64,000 nt of DNA from Sordaria brevicollis (GCA_033439795.1 JAUTDP010000006.1:496001-560000); one strand, 5' to 3'. Counted from the stretch's first letter, positions 12,301-24,949 are shown. Notes: generated by a model from the sequence alone, not told the origin. Translations and numbers: made by a program.

Positions 12301-14545
12301 AATATAGATAAAAAATCAATAATTTATTATAAAATATCTTTAATACAAAGTTATTATTATTCTAATCCTTATAACCTTCGTTTACGATAATAGCGAAATA
12401 ATTATTTATTTCGTTACCGATATTTATATTAAAAGATAGAAAGCGGTTATTAAATAATTTAACTTCAATAAGAAGCGATATCTTTATAAATTTAAAAACG
12501 GTATTTAATTACCGGCCGAAATTCGTTATAATATTACTAAACGAAAGCTTCGTAATTTATTCTATATTTTTAAACGATTGAAATATTAGTTTTTCAGTAC
12601 GTATTTTATTATTAAAATAAATATTTAAATCCTTATTTATTAATTTAATAGCGTAGTAAGCGATATTCTTAATACCCTTTTTATATAGTAAATTATTTAA
12701 ATAAAATATTTTGATTTTAATATAAAGTATATTCCTAGAATTAAAAATACCGTAATTAACGGCCTTTCCCGGAAACCCCTTAAAAAAAGTAATTTAAAAG
12801 AAAAACGCTTTAAAAAAGATATTAACGACTTTATCGACGCCTAGATTTATTATCTTTCTACTGAAAAATATATAAAAGGGGAGCGGATTTTATTCGACGA
12901 ATATTTTAATTATTCGGAAAATATAATTCGCTATTTATTCTCGTTCCGCGTTCTTATATAATATAATAAAATATTTACTATATAATAAACCTTTAAAAAA
13001 AACGCCCTTAAATATTTCGTTTACTATTGAAAGCTTTAATTATAAATAATTTATAAACGTATTTACCTTCGTCTTTTAATTAACGATAAAACGCAATAGG
13101 AATTAATTATATAACGTTATTATAACGAAGCCGGCTATTAAAGAAGGGAAAGAATTTATAAATAAATTATTAAATATTATTACTAATATAGGATATATAT
13201 TCAAATCGAAAATATAATCCGTAATTATACTATTTATTAAATATATATTCCTAAACGTTATAAAAATAAGTATAAATAATTATTTCCAATTCTTTAACCT
13301 TTTAATCGGTAGATTTTAGACGTTTAATATTTATTAAACGGAAAAGGAAAATAATAAGTGTTAATTAAAATTAAAAATAATTTAACGAATTATATAGAAA
13401 TAAAAATTCTTTTAATATTAACGTCGAAATATATTATTATTTTCCTCCGGGAAGTATTTTTATATTAGGGATATCCTTTTAATATTTTTATCGATAATAA
13501 TTCCGAATTTTAAAGAGAATTCACCGAAGTATTTAATAACCTCCAAATCCTATTAATACGAATAGTACTTTATAACTATTAAATTAATAGAATTAACGAA
13601 TAAGGGTATTCGGTAATTATTATAATACTAATTAAATTAATAGAAGGAATTAATAAAGGATAGAAGGATTTATTCCTTTATATCCTTTTTATTAATCGTA
13701 CTATTATTCGTAATAACTACGGATTTACTCCCTTTTAATTAGCCTATAGCTATAATCTTATTATTTCTATTAAGCTCGATTATCTATTTTAAAAATTAAT
13801 CGAATAGGAAAAGTATTTGGAGAAATATATAATAAATAAATTAATTACTATTATCGTTTAAATATATTATAATATTAAATACCGCTTTTAATAGGCGGCC
13901 GAAAAGGTTACTAATATTAGGAGAAAAACTACTACGCGAAAAGATTCTATTAATTTTTATAAAATAAGACCGAAAAACGCTATTATTAACGTTAAAAATC
14001 TTATCCTTATTTATAATAATATTTAGGGAATTAATATAAATATTATTAAAAAATTAAATTATAAATGGAAAAATCCTTATAAAATCGTTAATATTATTAA
14101 TAGGAATATTTATTATTACGCGTAATTAAACGGAATCCGTTTTAAAAGGTTAATTTCTTTTAAAAATATTAAAAAGTTTATTCGCCGAAACGGTATACTT
14201 TTTAATTTTAATAAAGAATACGAAGAATTCGATAATTTTAATACTATTAATAATTTATAAATCCTTAAAGAAATCTAAATTAACGAATATTTATTCTCTA
14301 TATAAGAATAAGCGCGAAAATTAAAAGTAAAGTAAATTTAAACCCGCTAAAATATTAAAAAAGAACGCGAATAAAATTAAGAATTTATTATCGAGTTAGA
14401 ATTTATTAAACCCGAAAGCCCTTAGTATTATTTTAATAAAGACGAAGTCGAATTAGAATCGGAGCTAAAACCCGAATTAAAAACGAAATTAATATTACGC
14501 CTAAATTTAAATTTAAATTAACCTCTGAAATTAAAATAAATATAT
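9340..14545 (+). pseudogene. G1 pol: protease, RT, RNase H, integrase (RIP-inactivated)
   Basis: Protease: ILLNNSTEINT at 10141-10173, where the DSG triad has become NNS. RT: LPQGRTNL, then YLNNIYIKG with the YLDD box at 11888-11899, D-D turned to N-N. RNase H follows at about 12300-12770. Integrase: an HHCC-like region at about 13110-13260, then Asp at 13319, Asp at 13493 and Glu at 13598, the last two 35 codons apart as in DDE integrases. The phase changes between protease (phase of 10141) and RT (phase of 11888), near 10560; this is either programmed frameshifting or an indel. The order RT-RH-IN places it in Ty3/Gypsy. An acidic tail runs to about 14545. No chromodomain is visible. Confidence 0.88.
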
Positions 14546-14859
14546 TCTTTAATATTTATTTCGTTACTTTTTATTATTATTTATTATTATTTTATTTTTA
14601 TACGAGATTAATTCGTAGGAATTTTTATTAATTTCGAAAGGAAGTATATATAATATATAAAATTTTATATTTTATATTTATCTTCTTTATTCCCTCTAAT
14701 TATACTCTTAAAAACCCTATTAACCCCCTTTACTTAATTAAATTTTTTATAATTTTTTTTTCGGAAATTAGCACTTATATAAATAAAAATATAGGAAGTT
14801 TTAAAAAATTGTAAAATATAGATTTATTTTTCTATAATATAAATATTAATAATAATCTT

Positions 14860-15700
14860 TAATAAAACCCCTATTTATTATTAGAAAAACCCTCGAAGTT
14901 AATTAAAATTTTATACTCTTAATTAAAATCTTCCTTATTATTTTTATTATCCTCCTCTTTATTATTTTCGTTATCTTCGTTATTATCTCTGTTATTACCC
15001 TCGTTATTTTCGTTATTTTCGTTATTTTTTTCATTTTCTTCATCTTTTTTATCTTCTTTATTATTACCTTCGTTTTCGTTATTATTATCTTCGCCGGTAA
15101 TAAATTCCTCGTTAGAGGAGTTTAAATCGTTATTATTAATATTAATTATTTCTTTATCCTTATCGTCAATTTCTATTACTATTAATAACCGTTTAAATAT
15201 ATTACGATTATTGCGGATTATAATACCTTTTCCTTTTAACCCTAAAATTTCGGATTCCTAATATATATATTCTAACTACTATTTATAATTAATAGGGACG
15301 GGTTCTTTACTAGTAACCCAACGGTAAAGAAGAATATTATCGATTAATATCGAACGGGCGTAATTAATATTATAACTCTAAATAAAATATTTAACCTAAT
15401 TAGACTTTAAGATCTTAATAAGCTCGAAATTAAGACTTTCGATCGGGTACTTCTTAGCAAATTTAAAATTACCTAAAAATTTAATAAATACCGAATAATC
15501 TAAAGCCGTTTTATTATACTAAATATAATTATTATAAATCCCCCCTTTAATATCCCTATTTAAAGATTTATAGCCGACGAAAGGAACTTAAATAAGAATA
15601 TACTCCTATTATTAATTAATAATATATACCGATATATATATTTTTCGGAATCGGTTAACGTAATACGAATAAATAATCCCATTCTTAAAAAAAAAAATAA
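14860..15700 (-). pseudogene. G1 accessory ORF P, antisense, unrecognised
   Basis: On the minus strand a single phase is open for about 280 codons except for RIP-type stops. The N-terminal part is a compact mixed domain (blocks YSYYVNRFRK, PFVGYKSLNRDIKGG, LLYRWVTSKEPVPINY). The C-terminal part is a long Asn/Glu/Asp/Lys-rich tail (14900-15130), a disordered acidic region. The plus-strand reading of the same DNA is a poor low-complexity frame, so minus is preferred. It faces away from ORF Q with about 200 bp between their 5' ends, which could be a shared promoter. Antisense ORFs between pol and the 3' LTR are known in some plant Gypsy elements; I do not recognise this protein. Confidence 0.55.
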
Positions 15701-15899
15701 TAAGTAGCGGAGGGATATTAATAGAAAATAAAAGAATATTTATTCGTTATTAAATAATTAAATTATTAATTTAAAAATCTATTCTTTTTTTACTTTTATA
15801 TAGGTAAAGTAATAACTTTACGGTTAAATTCTTTTTTTCTCAATAAGGATATAGCGATTAAATAGGTTATAAAACGAATTGAATATCCGTTTTAGAATT

Positions 15900-16970
15900 A
15901 ATTAATATATAATAAATAAATTAAAAGATATAATTATAATTATTAATAATTTATTATTATTAATACGCTACTTTATATATAATTAATTAATAATAATAGG
16001 TTTATCAATTAGATAAATATTTATAATAATATTAAATAGCCGAAAGTAATTATTTTAAATAGTATTTTAAAGGGTATTAAGAAGAAATAAAGGTCGATAT
16101 AGAAGGTTAATATAAATTTTAAAAAAGATTTGCTTTTTATTATTAGGACGCAAATTAATTTAATATATTATTTCCGAAATATTAAGGCTAAAATATAACC
16201 GAAGAGAATTACAATTAATAATAGTAATACGTTTTTTAATAAATAAAATAAAAGTATTAATATTTAAATTAAATTACTTAAGTATAGTAGGTTCTTTAAT
16301 AAGGATTTCCCTTTAAAGGAGGCGAAGTAGAGGGTTATTCGTAAAGGGAAAGAAACCGGTATTAAAATTGGAAGAAAATATTATATTAATTTATTACGAA
16401 GAATTTTTATTTAGTAGTTTTACTTTTATTATTATTATTAATATTTTATTATATTTGAAAGGAGAAGGTTATTAAGAGGAAAAACGAGGAATAATTATAA
16501 ATAGAAACGTACCTTTCTTATACCTTTTTAGTAGATAATTTTCGAAGGAAAAAGCCGATAGAAACTATCCTTTTAAAATTATTTATATTATATACCCTAC
16601 AATTACGAAAAACTTTTAAACTAGATAAAAAAGATAATATCCGTTTATTTAAAGCAATTTCGCAAAATTTTAAAATTTTAATTAATTATAAAAAAAGGTT
16701 ATAAACGCCGTTTTAAAGTATTTTCTTATTAAAAATAACGGGAAAAGTATTTTAATTTTAAAGTTCGACTACGGATTAAAACTTTCGATTATATTAAAAA
16801 GCCAAGAGATTATACTAAAGGAAATTAAATAAAATTTATTTATTTTACCGCTTAAAATTTTAAATATAAATAAAATAAATAGAAATTAAAAGGAATAAAT
16901 TTAGAATATTATAAATAATTTACGAAAGGAGATTAAAAGAAAGGGAAGAATTTACGATTTTTCGATTTCG
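15900..16970 (+). pseudogene. G1 accessory ORF Q, unrecognised basic protein
   Basis: One plus-strand phase (that of AAG AAG AAA at about 16140) stays open for roughly 350 codons with RIP stops only. The product is strongly basic, with blocks such as FPLKEAKQRVIRKGKETG, FERRRLLRGKTRNN and KKGYKRRFKVFSYQK (Q at RIP stops). No enzyme motif or membrane segment is evident. It lies between divergent ORF P and co-directional ORF R. It could be a nucleic-acid-binding factor, from charge alone. The minus strand gives a hydrophobic, less convincing reading. Confidence 0.5.
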
Positions 16971-17129
16971 TAAATAATTTATAAAATAAGTATAAAAACC
17001 CTTTATTTATAGCCCTTCCTTTCTTTCTTTTTCTTCCTCTTATATATTAATAAGCCCTTTTATAAATTTACACTATTACTACCTATTAAAAACCCTTCTA
17101 TATTAAACCTTCTATCCCCTAAAATTTTA

Positions 17130-18830
17130 TTATTAATTAAAATATTAATTAATATAAATTCCTCTAATTTTAATTATAATAATTTACCCCCGATTTTTAT
17201 TATAAAAGTACCGAATAATTACCTTCCCGCGGTCTTTAAAACTATTCGGCGCTAGAATTAAGAGAATAAAATTTAGCCTTAATTCGGTAATATAATTATT
17301 AGAGAAGTTTATCCCCCTCGTATTAGAGATAATTTAATCTATTATAATAAATTTTAAAATTAGAAATACCCTAAAGTTAACCGGTAATAAAATATTATCC
17401 CCGATAAAAATCCAACTTATTTAATTATTAAAGAGCTTAATAATAATAAATAAATAATTAAAATTATATTCCGTTATATAATTATTCCTCCCGTTTTAAA
17501 ATAACCTAATAAATAATTAACCCCGATTATATTTTAAAATATAATAATATTAAAATTAATTAATATATAATACTTAGTAAATATTAGGAATTAATAGGAA
17601 GGAGAAATAATTTATATTAATCTATATTAAATATTATAACAATATAACGATTAGATTTATATTTTAATAAATTTAATTACTATTATTAAACGTAGTAAAT
17701 TTTATATTAAAGATATTAATATTCGAAATAGTTTAAAATTAGTCCGATATTAATATTTCCCTATTATAATTAATAATTACTTCGTTTTTATAATCTTTAA
17801 TTAAAGAAAAACATTTTAATTTTTCTATAATAATTTCTATAATTAATAATACAAATGGAAAATTATAAAAGCTTATAAAATATTTACAATTAAGAATTAT
17901 ATTTTTCTAATACCGATAAGAAATTGAATTTCTAATATTTTTAATAATTAGAAGTAGTTTAATATAGTATTCCTAATATAATAGAGAATTTAAATTTATA
18001 GCTTTTAGGTTTTAAAAGTAGCCCGAATTTTCTTTATTAAAATAAAGCGTTGAAGTAAATCTATTAATAAATTATTTTAAAGGTTTACAATAATTAAATT
18101 TTAAGAATAAAATAAATATTAATAAGAATATAATTAAATCCCTAATATAAAATAGTTTAAAAATACTATAGTTCGGTAATAAATAAGAATAATATATAAC
18201 GCCCTTTTAATATAGTAAATAAAAAAGAATTTGCTTTCGAAAAATTAGAGATAATTGATTTATATAGTCGTAAAAAGGAAAAGTGGAGAAGAAGATTTTA
18301 ATTCTTAACCTAAATTCTTTACGAATTTAATATATTAGAAAGGTTATTTAAACGAATATTACCCTATTAAAATAATTAGGTACTAATTAATATAAGAATT
18401 TACTAATCTCCCTTATTTTCCCTATCCTTTTAAATAAAAATTTATTATCCGATCCCTCCCTAAAATTAGAATTGCTTTACCCGATAATAATTTTATTAAT
18501 AATATTTCTTTAATAACTATTAATATATAATTAAAAGAAGATTGTAATAGTATTTTAACGTTTCTTATTAAAAAGAAATAATTATTACCGCTAATTCCTA
18601 AAGTAAAGAAGAAGCGTATAAAAGAATAATAAATACTAGTAATTAATATTAATAATTATAAGGGAAGAAAAATCGTTATAATTAATAATTTCGTTTTATT
18701 TAATAAATTTAACGTAGATAATTAGCTCCCGTTTACCGATAAACTTCGAAAATTTAGTAATATAATTTTCAATACTAAATATATTCTAATATTATCCCGA
18801 TATATTATATTTATAAATCATATTTAAAAT
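17130..18830 (+). pseudogene. G1 accessory ORF R, about 560 codons, unrecognised
   Basis: A single plus-strand phase (that of CCC GCG GTC at 17226) runs about 560 codons without frameshift, broken only by TAA/TAG/TGA at expected Gln/Trp/Arg positions. Recognisable blocks: KTIRRQNQENKIQPQFG, REVYPPRIRDNL, RRSKFYIKDI-like basic patches, and a Lys-rich PKVKKKRIKEQ stretch near 18600. There are no transmembrane runs or signal peptide, so it does not look like an envelope protein. It sits just before the polypurine tract. The length and the clean frame show it was a real protein when G1 was active; its function is unknown. Confidence 0.6.
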
Positions 18831-19044
18831 ATAAGATATATTATTATATTAATAATTTAAAATAAGAAGAAAATCGGTTAAAAAGAAAGTAAATAAAAAA
18901 TAAAGCGTAAATTAATTTAGAGAAAAAGAAAGAAAAGGGAGAGAAAGTTTAAGAGATTAAAAAGGTAGAAAAAGAAGAAGTCGGTTAAAAAGGATTAAAA
19001 TAGTTATTAATAAATTTAATTTTATAAGATTAATAAATAAATTC

Positions 19045-19053
19045 AAAGGGAAA
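19045..19053 (+). other. G1 polypurine tract
   Basis: Purine run aaagggaaa ending 2 nt before the 3' LTR (TG at 19056), in the position where plus-strand DNA synthesis is primed. Confidence 0.65.
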
Positions 19054-19055
19054 TT

Positions 19056-19678
19056 TGAAATAGGGCGAATAAATAGGTATAAAGGTATATAATTAGATAA
19101 TAAATTTTTTCCGAATTTTTTCGAAAATTTTTCGTAATTTTTCATTCTAGAGGAATTTTTCTAAGGATTTTCCCTAATTATAATCTAAGAAAAGAGGTAT
19201 AGGATATGGATATATTATAATAAACTAATTTAAAGGAAATATAATAGTAGTATATTAAATAAATTAAGAAAAAAAGTTGTAGAATAAATTTCGGACTTTT
19301 ATATAGAAAGAAAGAAAATTCTAAAGGAATAAAAGGAAAAAAAGGTAATTAAAAAGAAAAGAAGGAAGGTTAAGGAATTTTTGCTAGAATAATAATTAAA
19401 CTTTATTTAATCTTTAAAATAAAAATCTTCTTCAATTTGGTAAAAATCAATTCTTTAATTAAATTTTTGAGACTTCCTAACCCTGCTTTTGTAATGGGTA
19501 AAAGAAAAGATATAGTTAAGTCGAAAAAGATGTTCCTATTATTAGATTGCTCCTTTCTCCCCTATAGATTTATTCCTCTCTTTACTCTTTTAATCTTATT
19601 AGAAGTTTTTAATATGGCTCCTTTCCCAGTTATTGTGGTGGTAGTGGTTGTTTGGGGTTGTTTTTCTTCCCCATTTCA
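19056..19678 (+). repeat. G1 3' LTR (623 bp)
   Basis: TGAAATAGGGCGAATAAA to CCCCATTTCA, collinear with 6118-6740. The last 200 bp (19480-19678) keep many ATG, TGG and CA (ttgtggtggtagtggttg), where the 5' LTR reads attatagtaataataatt. The 5' part is the more mutated half here, the reverse of the other LTR. Confidence 0.92.
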
Positions 19679-19682
19679 TCGT
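19679..19682. repeat. G1 target-site duplication, right copy (tcgt)
   Basis: Pairs with 6114-6117; see that entry. Confidence 0.85.
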
Positions 19683-22275
19683 ATCGATTCTATTTCCTTA
19701 AGGATACGTATAACCGGGTATATATTACCCGTAATTTTAATCCTTAATATAATATTTTTAACCCGGTTAAAAATAATAAATAGATAAATATTTAGAATCC
19801 GGCTATATTTTTAAATTAATAGGGTAATATTAATACGTCTCTATATATTACGGATAAGGCTATATTATATTATATCGCTAAATATTATTCGAAGGCCGAA
19901 GTTAAATTTAAATCGTATTAAGAATTTGCGGTTTTAATATTACTTTATATATTATTTAATAAGCTATTAATTTCTTTTATTATTAAATTAATAAATAAAT
20001 TAATTATTAAAAGGGATTAATTTATATAAAAGGTTTATTATTACTTTATTAACTTTAACCTTTACAAAAGTATACGTATAGTTCGGTTAATAAATTATAA
20101 ATTATAAAATAAATAAAGACGTTATATTATCGAAATCGATAACGATATCCGTAATTTTATCCCCTAATATAATAAATACCTATAACGCGCCGAATAATTC
20201 GCCGACCTTACCTACTTCTAATTTTATAAATATACTAATTAAGGTACAAAATTATAGAAATTCTATAAAAAAGTACGTATATTAAAATATATCCCTAAAT
20301 ATAAATTTAACCCGGTTTCCGATTAATATAAGAACTTTTACCGCGTTAAAATAATATTCTATTACCTTTATATTAATAAAGATAATTTAAAAACCGTCGA
20401 CAGTATTACGTATAATACGTAATTTAAAGTATATAATCGTTATTTTAAATTATATTATAATTATAATTATAATTACTATAGCGAATAATTAATAACGCCC
20501 TTTAATAATAAATAATTCGAACCTATAAACGAATTAAATTAGGACCGGGAATTAAAATAAATTAATTAAATAATATATACTATACAAAAACCTAACCGAA
20601 ACTTTAATATTAATAAGAATATTAACCTTTTCGGTAATTATAATAAGGATTTATATTACGATTAAACGCCGTATTATAAATTCTATACCGATTTTAATAA
20701 TATTAATTTATAAAAATAATATTAAAAGTAAAAGGTATAGGAAAATCCGGGTATGTATACGGTTAAAAAGGTTATTAATATTACTTTTAGTAAGTTTAAC
20801 CCAAAATAGAAATTAATTTATAATACGTTTATCGATTATTATACGGCTATTCTTCGTAATAATAACCCATTTCCTCTTTATATATAATTCGACGGTAAAA
20901 GTAGTATTAAGAAATCCTTTATTATTAACCTTCTATTTATTAAATTAGAAGAGTTATTAAATAACCCCGTTAGGCCTATTAATAAAGAGCCCGTTATTAT
21001 ATATTTTATTCCTACGGGTATTACGGCTAATAATATTAATAAATTTACCCTATACTCCTTCTTATAATTTCCTATTTCCAAAACGGTTAATAAATTCCTA
21101 ACTATAAATAATAATAATATAAATTAACTATAATATCAATTACAATACGTATAATACCTCATTATAAACGAGAAATTTATAATCGGCCTAAAGATAATAT
21201 ATTTTATCGATTAATAGTTTAGATAAGTTTTCCCTACTCGTATAGAGGAACCGTTTAACGGTATAAATATTCTTTTAATCGGCGACTTTTACCAATTACT
21301 ACTTATTATAAAAAAGGCTCTATATAAGTAAATTATAAATAACCTCTTTAATAATACCGAATCGTTTAACTAGACTATATATTATACCTTCGATAAAACT
21401 ATTAAATTTATTACTATTATATAATAAGGTAGTCCTAAATAAATAGCATTTAGAGGGGTTTTCGATTAAATCCGCGTTAAATAGCCGTTATATAATAATT
21501 GGGAATTCCTTTCTACGCGGATTATATATCGACTTAAGGAAAATAATATTAATTTAACCGTTTTTAATAATATTTTACGTATTTACCTAATAAACGATAA
21601 AGTTAAATAATATAATATAAATTATTTATTAGGTTTTAATAGGCCGTATATATAAATTGTAATAACGTATATAAATTAAAATACAATATTTATTTTATTT
21701 AATTAAACGGGGAACTTTTATAAAAAGTTTCCTATTATTTTAAGCGCTAAAGTTATATTAATTAAAAATTATTAAGTTAAAAAAGGCTTAATTAATAGTA
21801 TAATTAGTATTATTTAGGATATTATATAAAAAATTAACGATAAATCTCCTAATATTAACCTTCGTAACGTAAAGAACCCTCCCTATATATTATTAATCTA
21901 TTTCCCTAATTATAATAGACTATATATATTCGAAAACGACCTATTAAAAGGTATTAACGAAAAGACTATACTTATTTTCCACTCTACCCGTAATTATATA
22001 AAGGGAAATAAACCTTATATTTATAAATAGTTTTCTATTATTATTATTTATACTATTATTATATATAAATTATAAAGAATTACGGTAGACGAAGCTATTT
22101 TGGACGTTTCGGGTAATAATTTTACCGCGGGATTAATATACGTAATTATTTCTCGGGTTACGTCCATCGAAGGATTTATATTTAATTATCTTTTTAGCCT
22201 TAATACTATACGTATAGTTAATAGTAATAGTAAAAATAAGCGTAAAGTTAATACGGATAAAAGGGAGCCTTAAAA
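19683..22275 (+). pseudogene. Helitron A Rep C-terminal part and PIF1-type helicase (RIP-inactivated)
   Basis: Continues the 6117 frame (NQSYRFYFLKD across the junction). The Rep tyrosine motif AILYYIAKYYSKAE is at 19859-19900, matching the Y-x3-KY-x2-K pattern of Helitron Rep. The helicase begins near 20780. Walker A at 20891-20917 reads DGKSSIKKS (expected GKGGTGKS). Walker B region LIINEKFIIG is near 21160, IGDFYQLL near 21276-21302, and the C-terminal motif YVIISRVTSIEGF at 22139-22177, all in the order of SF1 PIF1/RecD helicases. The frame ends near 22275. No apurinic-like endonuclease domain was seen after the helicase, although some Helentrons have one. Confidence 0.87.
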
Positions 22276-22830
22276 ATTATTACCTCCCCCGAAAGATATA
22301 GTAATATAATTTTAATTAATAATATATAAATAAAAAATATTAAAGTATTGGTTTTTATATTAAACCGGATTCGGTTATTCGTATTCGGCCCCGCCTCCGT
22401 ACGTACGAATATAAAAAATTTTCTTATTATTTCTTAAATTCCCATTTTTATCCTTATTCTTAACCTTCCTTTATTAATATATTTATTTATTCCTTTTTAC
22501 TTTATTTAATTTTATTTACTAAATATTTATCCTTCCCCTATTAATCGTTTACGTATATTAATTAAATAAAACCTCTTTTCTTTCGTATATTAATTAAATA
22601 GAATTTTTTGTCTTTTATATATTAATTAAATAGAACTTCTTTTTTATTATTTTATTTCTATATTAAACGATAATATAATCCTATATATTAACGTTTCTAT
22701 TTTTATTTATAATAAATATTATAATAAATATCTTTAATTTTAATATATTAAATTAATTATTATATTACGGTTAATTTTAAATTAATTACCTATTAAACCG
22801 ATTAACCGTAAGAACGCCGTAATTATTTAA
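22276..22830 (+). other. Helitron A spacer after the helicase
   Basis: About 550 bp conserved with R1 (36180-36740) and R2 except for the first 100 bp, which differ. I see no stable frame. It contains gcctccgtacgtacgaat and repeated attaattaaatagaa blocks at 22555-22630. Confidence 0.45.
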
Positions 22831-23086
22831 ACTTTATTTCTAACGCCGGAAAGTCTATTATTTATTAAATTATTAAACCCTAAACCGAAAATAGAGTAAT
22901 TTAAAGTAATTTAAAAGATAAAAGGCGATTATACTCTTTCCCAATTTAATTTTAAAGAATACTAACTATAGCCTAATAGCCGACGGGTTCAATATAACCA
23001 ATTTTATAATTAATTTCGAAAAAGCCGTCGACGATATTATTAATAAATTAGTAACCTTTCGCCTAAGTAATAATATATTATTTTAA
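22830..23086 (+). pseudogene. Helitron ORF W relic, copy A
   Basis: A short frame, clearest in R1 (35930-36200 minus), with blocks LLNPKPKI and NFIINFEKAVDDIINKL, continuing past D2 at 30545 (SKAIIPSLNLI). Its phase is shifted by one base in A. No domain recognised; it may be a small protein or the end of a larger spliced one. Confidence 0.35.
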
Positions 23087-23091
23087 CCCTA
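23087..23091. repeat. D2 target-site duplication, left (cccta)
   Basis: Five bases directly before TGTAAGGGG; the same five follow the other LTR at 30518-30522. Confidence 0.85.
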
Positions 23092-23330
23092 TGTAAGGGG
23101 TATAATATAGTTGGCATAGATGCTGGGTCTTAACGAATCGATAAGGTTCTACGAAGGGGAAAGGGAGGAAGGGAAACGCCCTCTAGGCGGTATTAGCTAA
23201 CTATCCTTTTAAGGATTAGGGTACAGGCTACTCCGCTTACCGTAGTAGTAAGGACCGCAATTAGCGGCCCAATTGGCGGTACGATTGGCAATGCCAATTA
23301 AATTCAATTATAGGCATTAACCCTATAATA
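23092..23330 (-). repeat. D2 3' LTR (239 bp)
   Basis: tgtaaggggtataat ... ccctataata; on minus it runs from TATTATAGGG (TG before RIP) to CCCCTTACA. Against the other LTR it carries mainly G-to-A changes (ttggcgg to ttagcgg, gaggattgggg to aaggattaggg). Confidence 0.9.
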
Positions 23331-23334
23331 TTAA

Positions 23335-23351
23335 CTTCCCCCTTCTCCCCT
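23335..23351 (-). other. D2 polypurine tract
   Basis: On the minus strand aggggagaagggggaag, 17 purines, 4 bp from the 3' LTR. It fixes the orientation of D2. Confidence 0.8.
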
Positions 23352-23639
23352 AATTAAAAATATTATATATAAATAAATATATAATTATATAAACCCTAAA
23401 TATTAAACGATAGGCTATTACTACGCGTATTTCTAATATATACCCCGCGCTTCTCTCCTTTTCTTTCTCCCTTTCCTCTTCCCTCCTTTAATTTATCGAA
23501 TAATTAAGACCGTAAATATTAATATAAGCGCGCGCCCTTATTAATATATACCGAACGCATTTCTAATACCTTTATTATTTTTATTATTATTATTATTATC
23601 CCTCCTATTAATCCTTTTACGAACGTATTAATTAATTAT

Positions 23640-24905
23640 TAATTAATCGCTATTAAAATAAATACCCCCGCTATTATTATTTAATTCGAACTCTTCTATA
23701 AATTTTTAACCCTATAGGAAATTATTAACTCGCTTACCCCGCCGCCTACTCTTATTCCCGTTTTTCGCCGTAATAAGGGCGTTATTAAAGTCGCTATTTT
23801 TAAACCCGTTACCCCGCCGAAGCCCCATTAAATTCGGCCTAATATTATTTCCGCTAATATAATTAATAAATCTATTCCCGACGATATTCGCGAATACGTC
23901 CTATTTAGGGCTAAATTTTAAAATTCTTAATATAAGGGCTATTTAATTAATAAGTATAATTATATTATATTTAATAAAGGTTTTTCTACTTCTATATATT
24001 TATTTTATTAATATATTTATAAGGGTTACGAACCCGTTTTTATTTAAATTTAATCCGCTTTTAAAACTTAATATACCGAAGGGTATATATTTAGAAATTC
24101 CTATAACGGTTACTTCACCGCGTTTAAAGTTTTATTAGGATTTTAAATTTTAGAAAAGTAAAGTTTTATTTTTATATAAATTTCTTTCCTTTTTTCGCCT
24201 AATAAGTCTTTAAATTATTAATACGCTTTAACGGTTTTATTAATCGGGTTGCTATTAAAACGCTTTCCGCGGAGCTTTTTTCCTTTATTAAAATTATTAA
24301 TAATTCGGTTAATATTATAAAAATTTAGGCTCTTAAAGAACGAATCCGTAAATTCGAAAATTCTAGGGAATAATTATTTAATTTAATAATTAATATAAAA
24401 AAAATAAAGTAAATAAATAACCGATATACAGATTTTAACTATTTAATTAAAGATTATAATACCCGTATTATTATTAAAACCGCTACTATTAATATTACCG
24501 CCGCTAACGCTACTACTACCGTTACTACCGCCGTTATTAAAGAGGCCGCTATTATTTAACCCCCGTTAGCGAAGAAAAGAAGAAAGGGAAAAGAGGTCGA
24601 AAGAAGTAGTAAAAAATAATATAATAAATTTAAATAATAGGAAGCGTAATATCTCCCTTTAAATATCCGCCCCGAATATAATATCCGCCCTTTACTTTCC
24701 TCTTTTTTTATTACCGTTAGGCCTTTATACCCGGAGAATTACCGTCCCGCGCCTCTTATTTTCCGCTACTATACCCGTAAACTCTTAAACGTTTACAATT
24801 TCGTTAATATTTATATATCCGATTATAAAGAAGAAGAGGAGATTATTATCGAGGAATTTATATTAAAAGTAATAGAAAACGATTTAATAAAAAATATTTA
24901 AATTA
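23640..24905 (+). pseudogene. D2 ORF Z1: coiled-coil protein with basic motif, unrecognised
   Basis: Plus strand, opposite to D2 gag-pol. Order: a Pro-rich start (VTPPKP), DDIREYVLFRAKF and a block around YKGYEPVFI; a one-base phase change near 24215; a predicted coiled coil (IQALKERIRKFENSREQLF, 24325-24400); an Ala/Thr stretch (24470-24545); a basic cluster KKRRKGKEVERSSKK (24565-24610) that would suit a nuclear signal; and an acidic end (DYKEEEEIIIEEF, 24810-24870). Only RIP-type stops break it. No catalytic motif seen. It could be a captured host gene or an element-specific accessory protein. Confidence 0.5.
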
Positions 24906-24949
24906 AACTAATTATTAATTTCGCCAGGGCCCCGCCTTAATTAATTTAT

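Larger units (their letters stand above)
6118..19678 (+). mobile_element. G1: 13.6-kb Ty3/Gypsy LTR retrotransposon with accessory genes
   Basis: Bounded by two 623-bp direct LTRs (TG...CA) and a 4-bp duplication. Internal order on the plus strand is gag, protease, reverse transcriptase, RNase H, integrase (Ty3/Gypsy order), then a 4.3-kb block with ORFs P (minus), Q and R (plus), then a polypurine tract and the 3' LTR. This is long for a fungal Gypsy element. It is inserted in Helitron A between the HUH and Tyr motifs of Rep. Strongly RIP-mutated, less so at the outer edges of the LTRs. Confidence 0.9.
19683..23091 (+). mobile_element. Helitron A, segment 2
   Basis: From the right edge of G1 to the left edge of D2. 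Aligns in reverse complement to R1 from about 39360 down to 35960. Near 23067-23091 A has roughly 60 bp not found in R1 or R2, and D2 landed within it (the remainder is 30523-30548). Confidence 0.85.

Noticed and set aside
18957..19145. 62-codon minus frame across the G1 3' LTR edge; likewise 20878-21081 minus
   Set aside because: They overlap the LTR start and the helicase Walker A region on the wrong strand.
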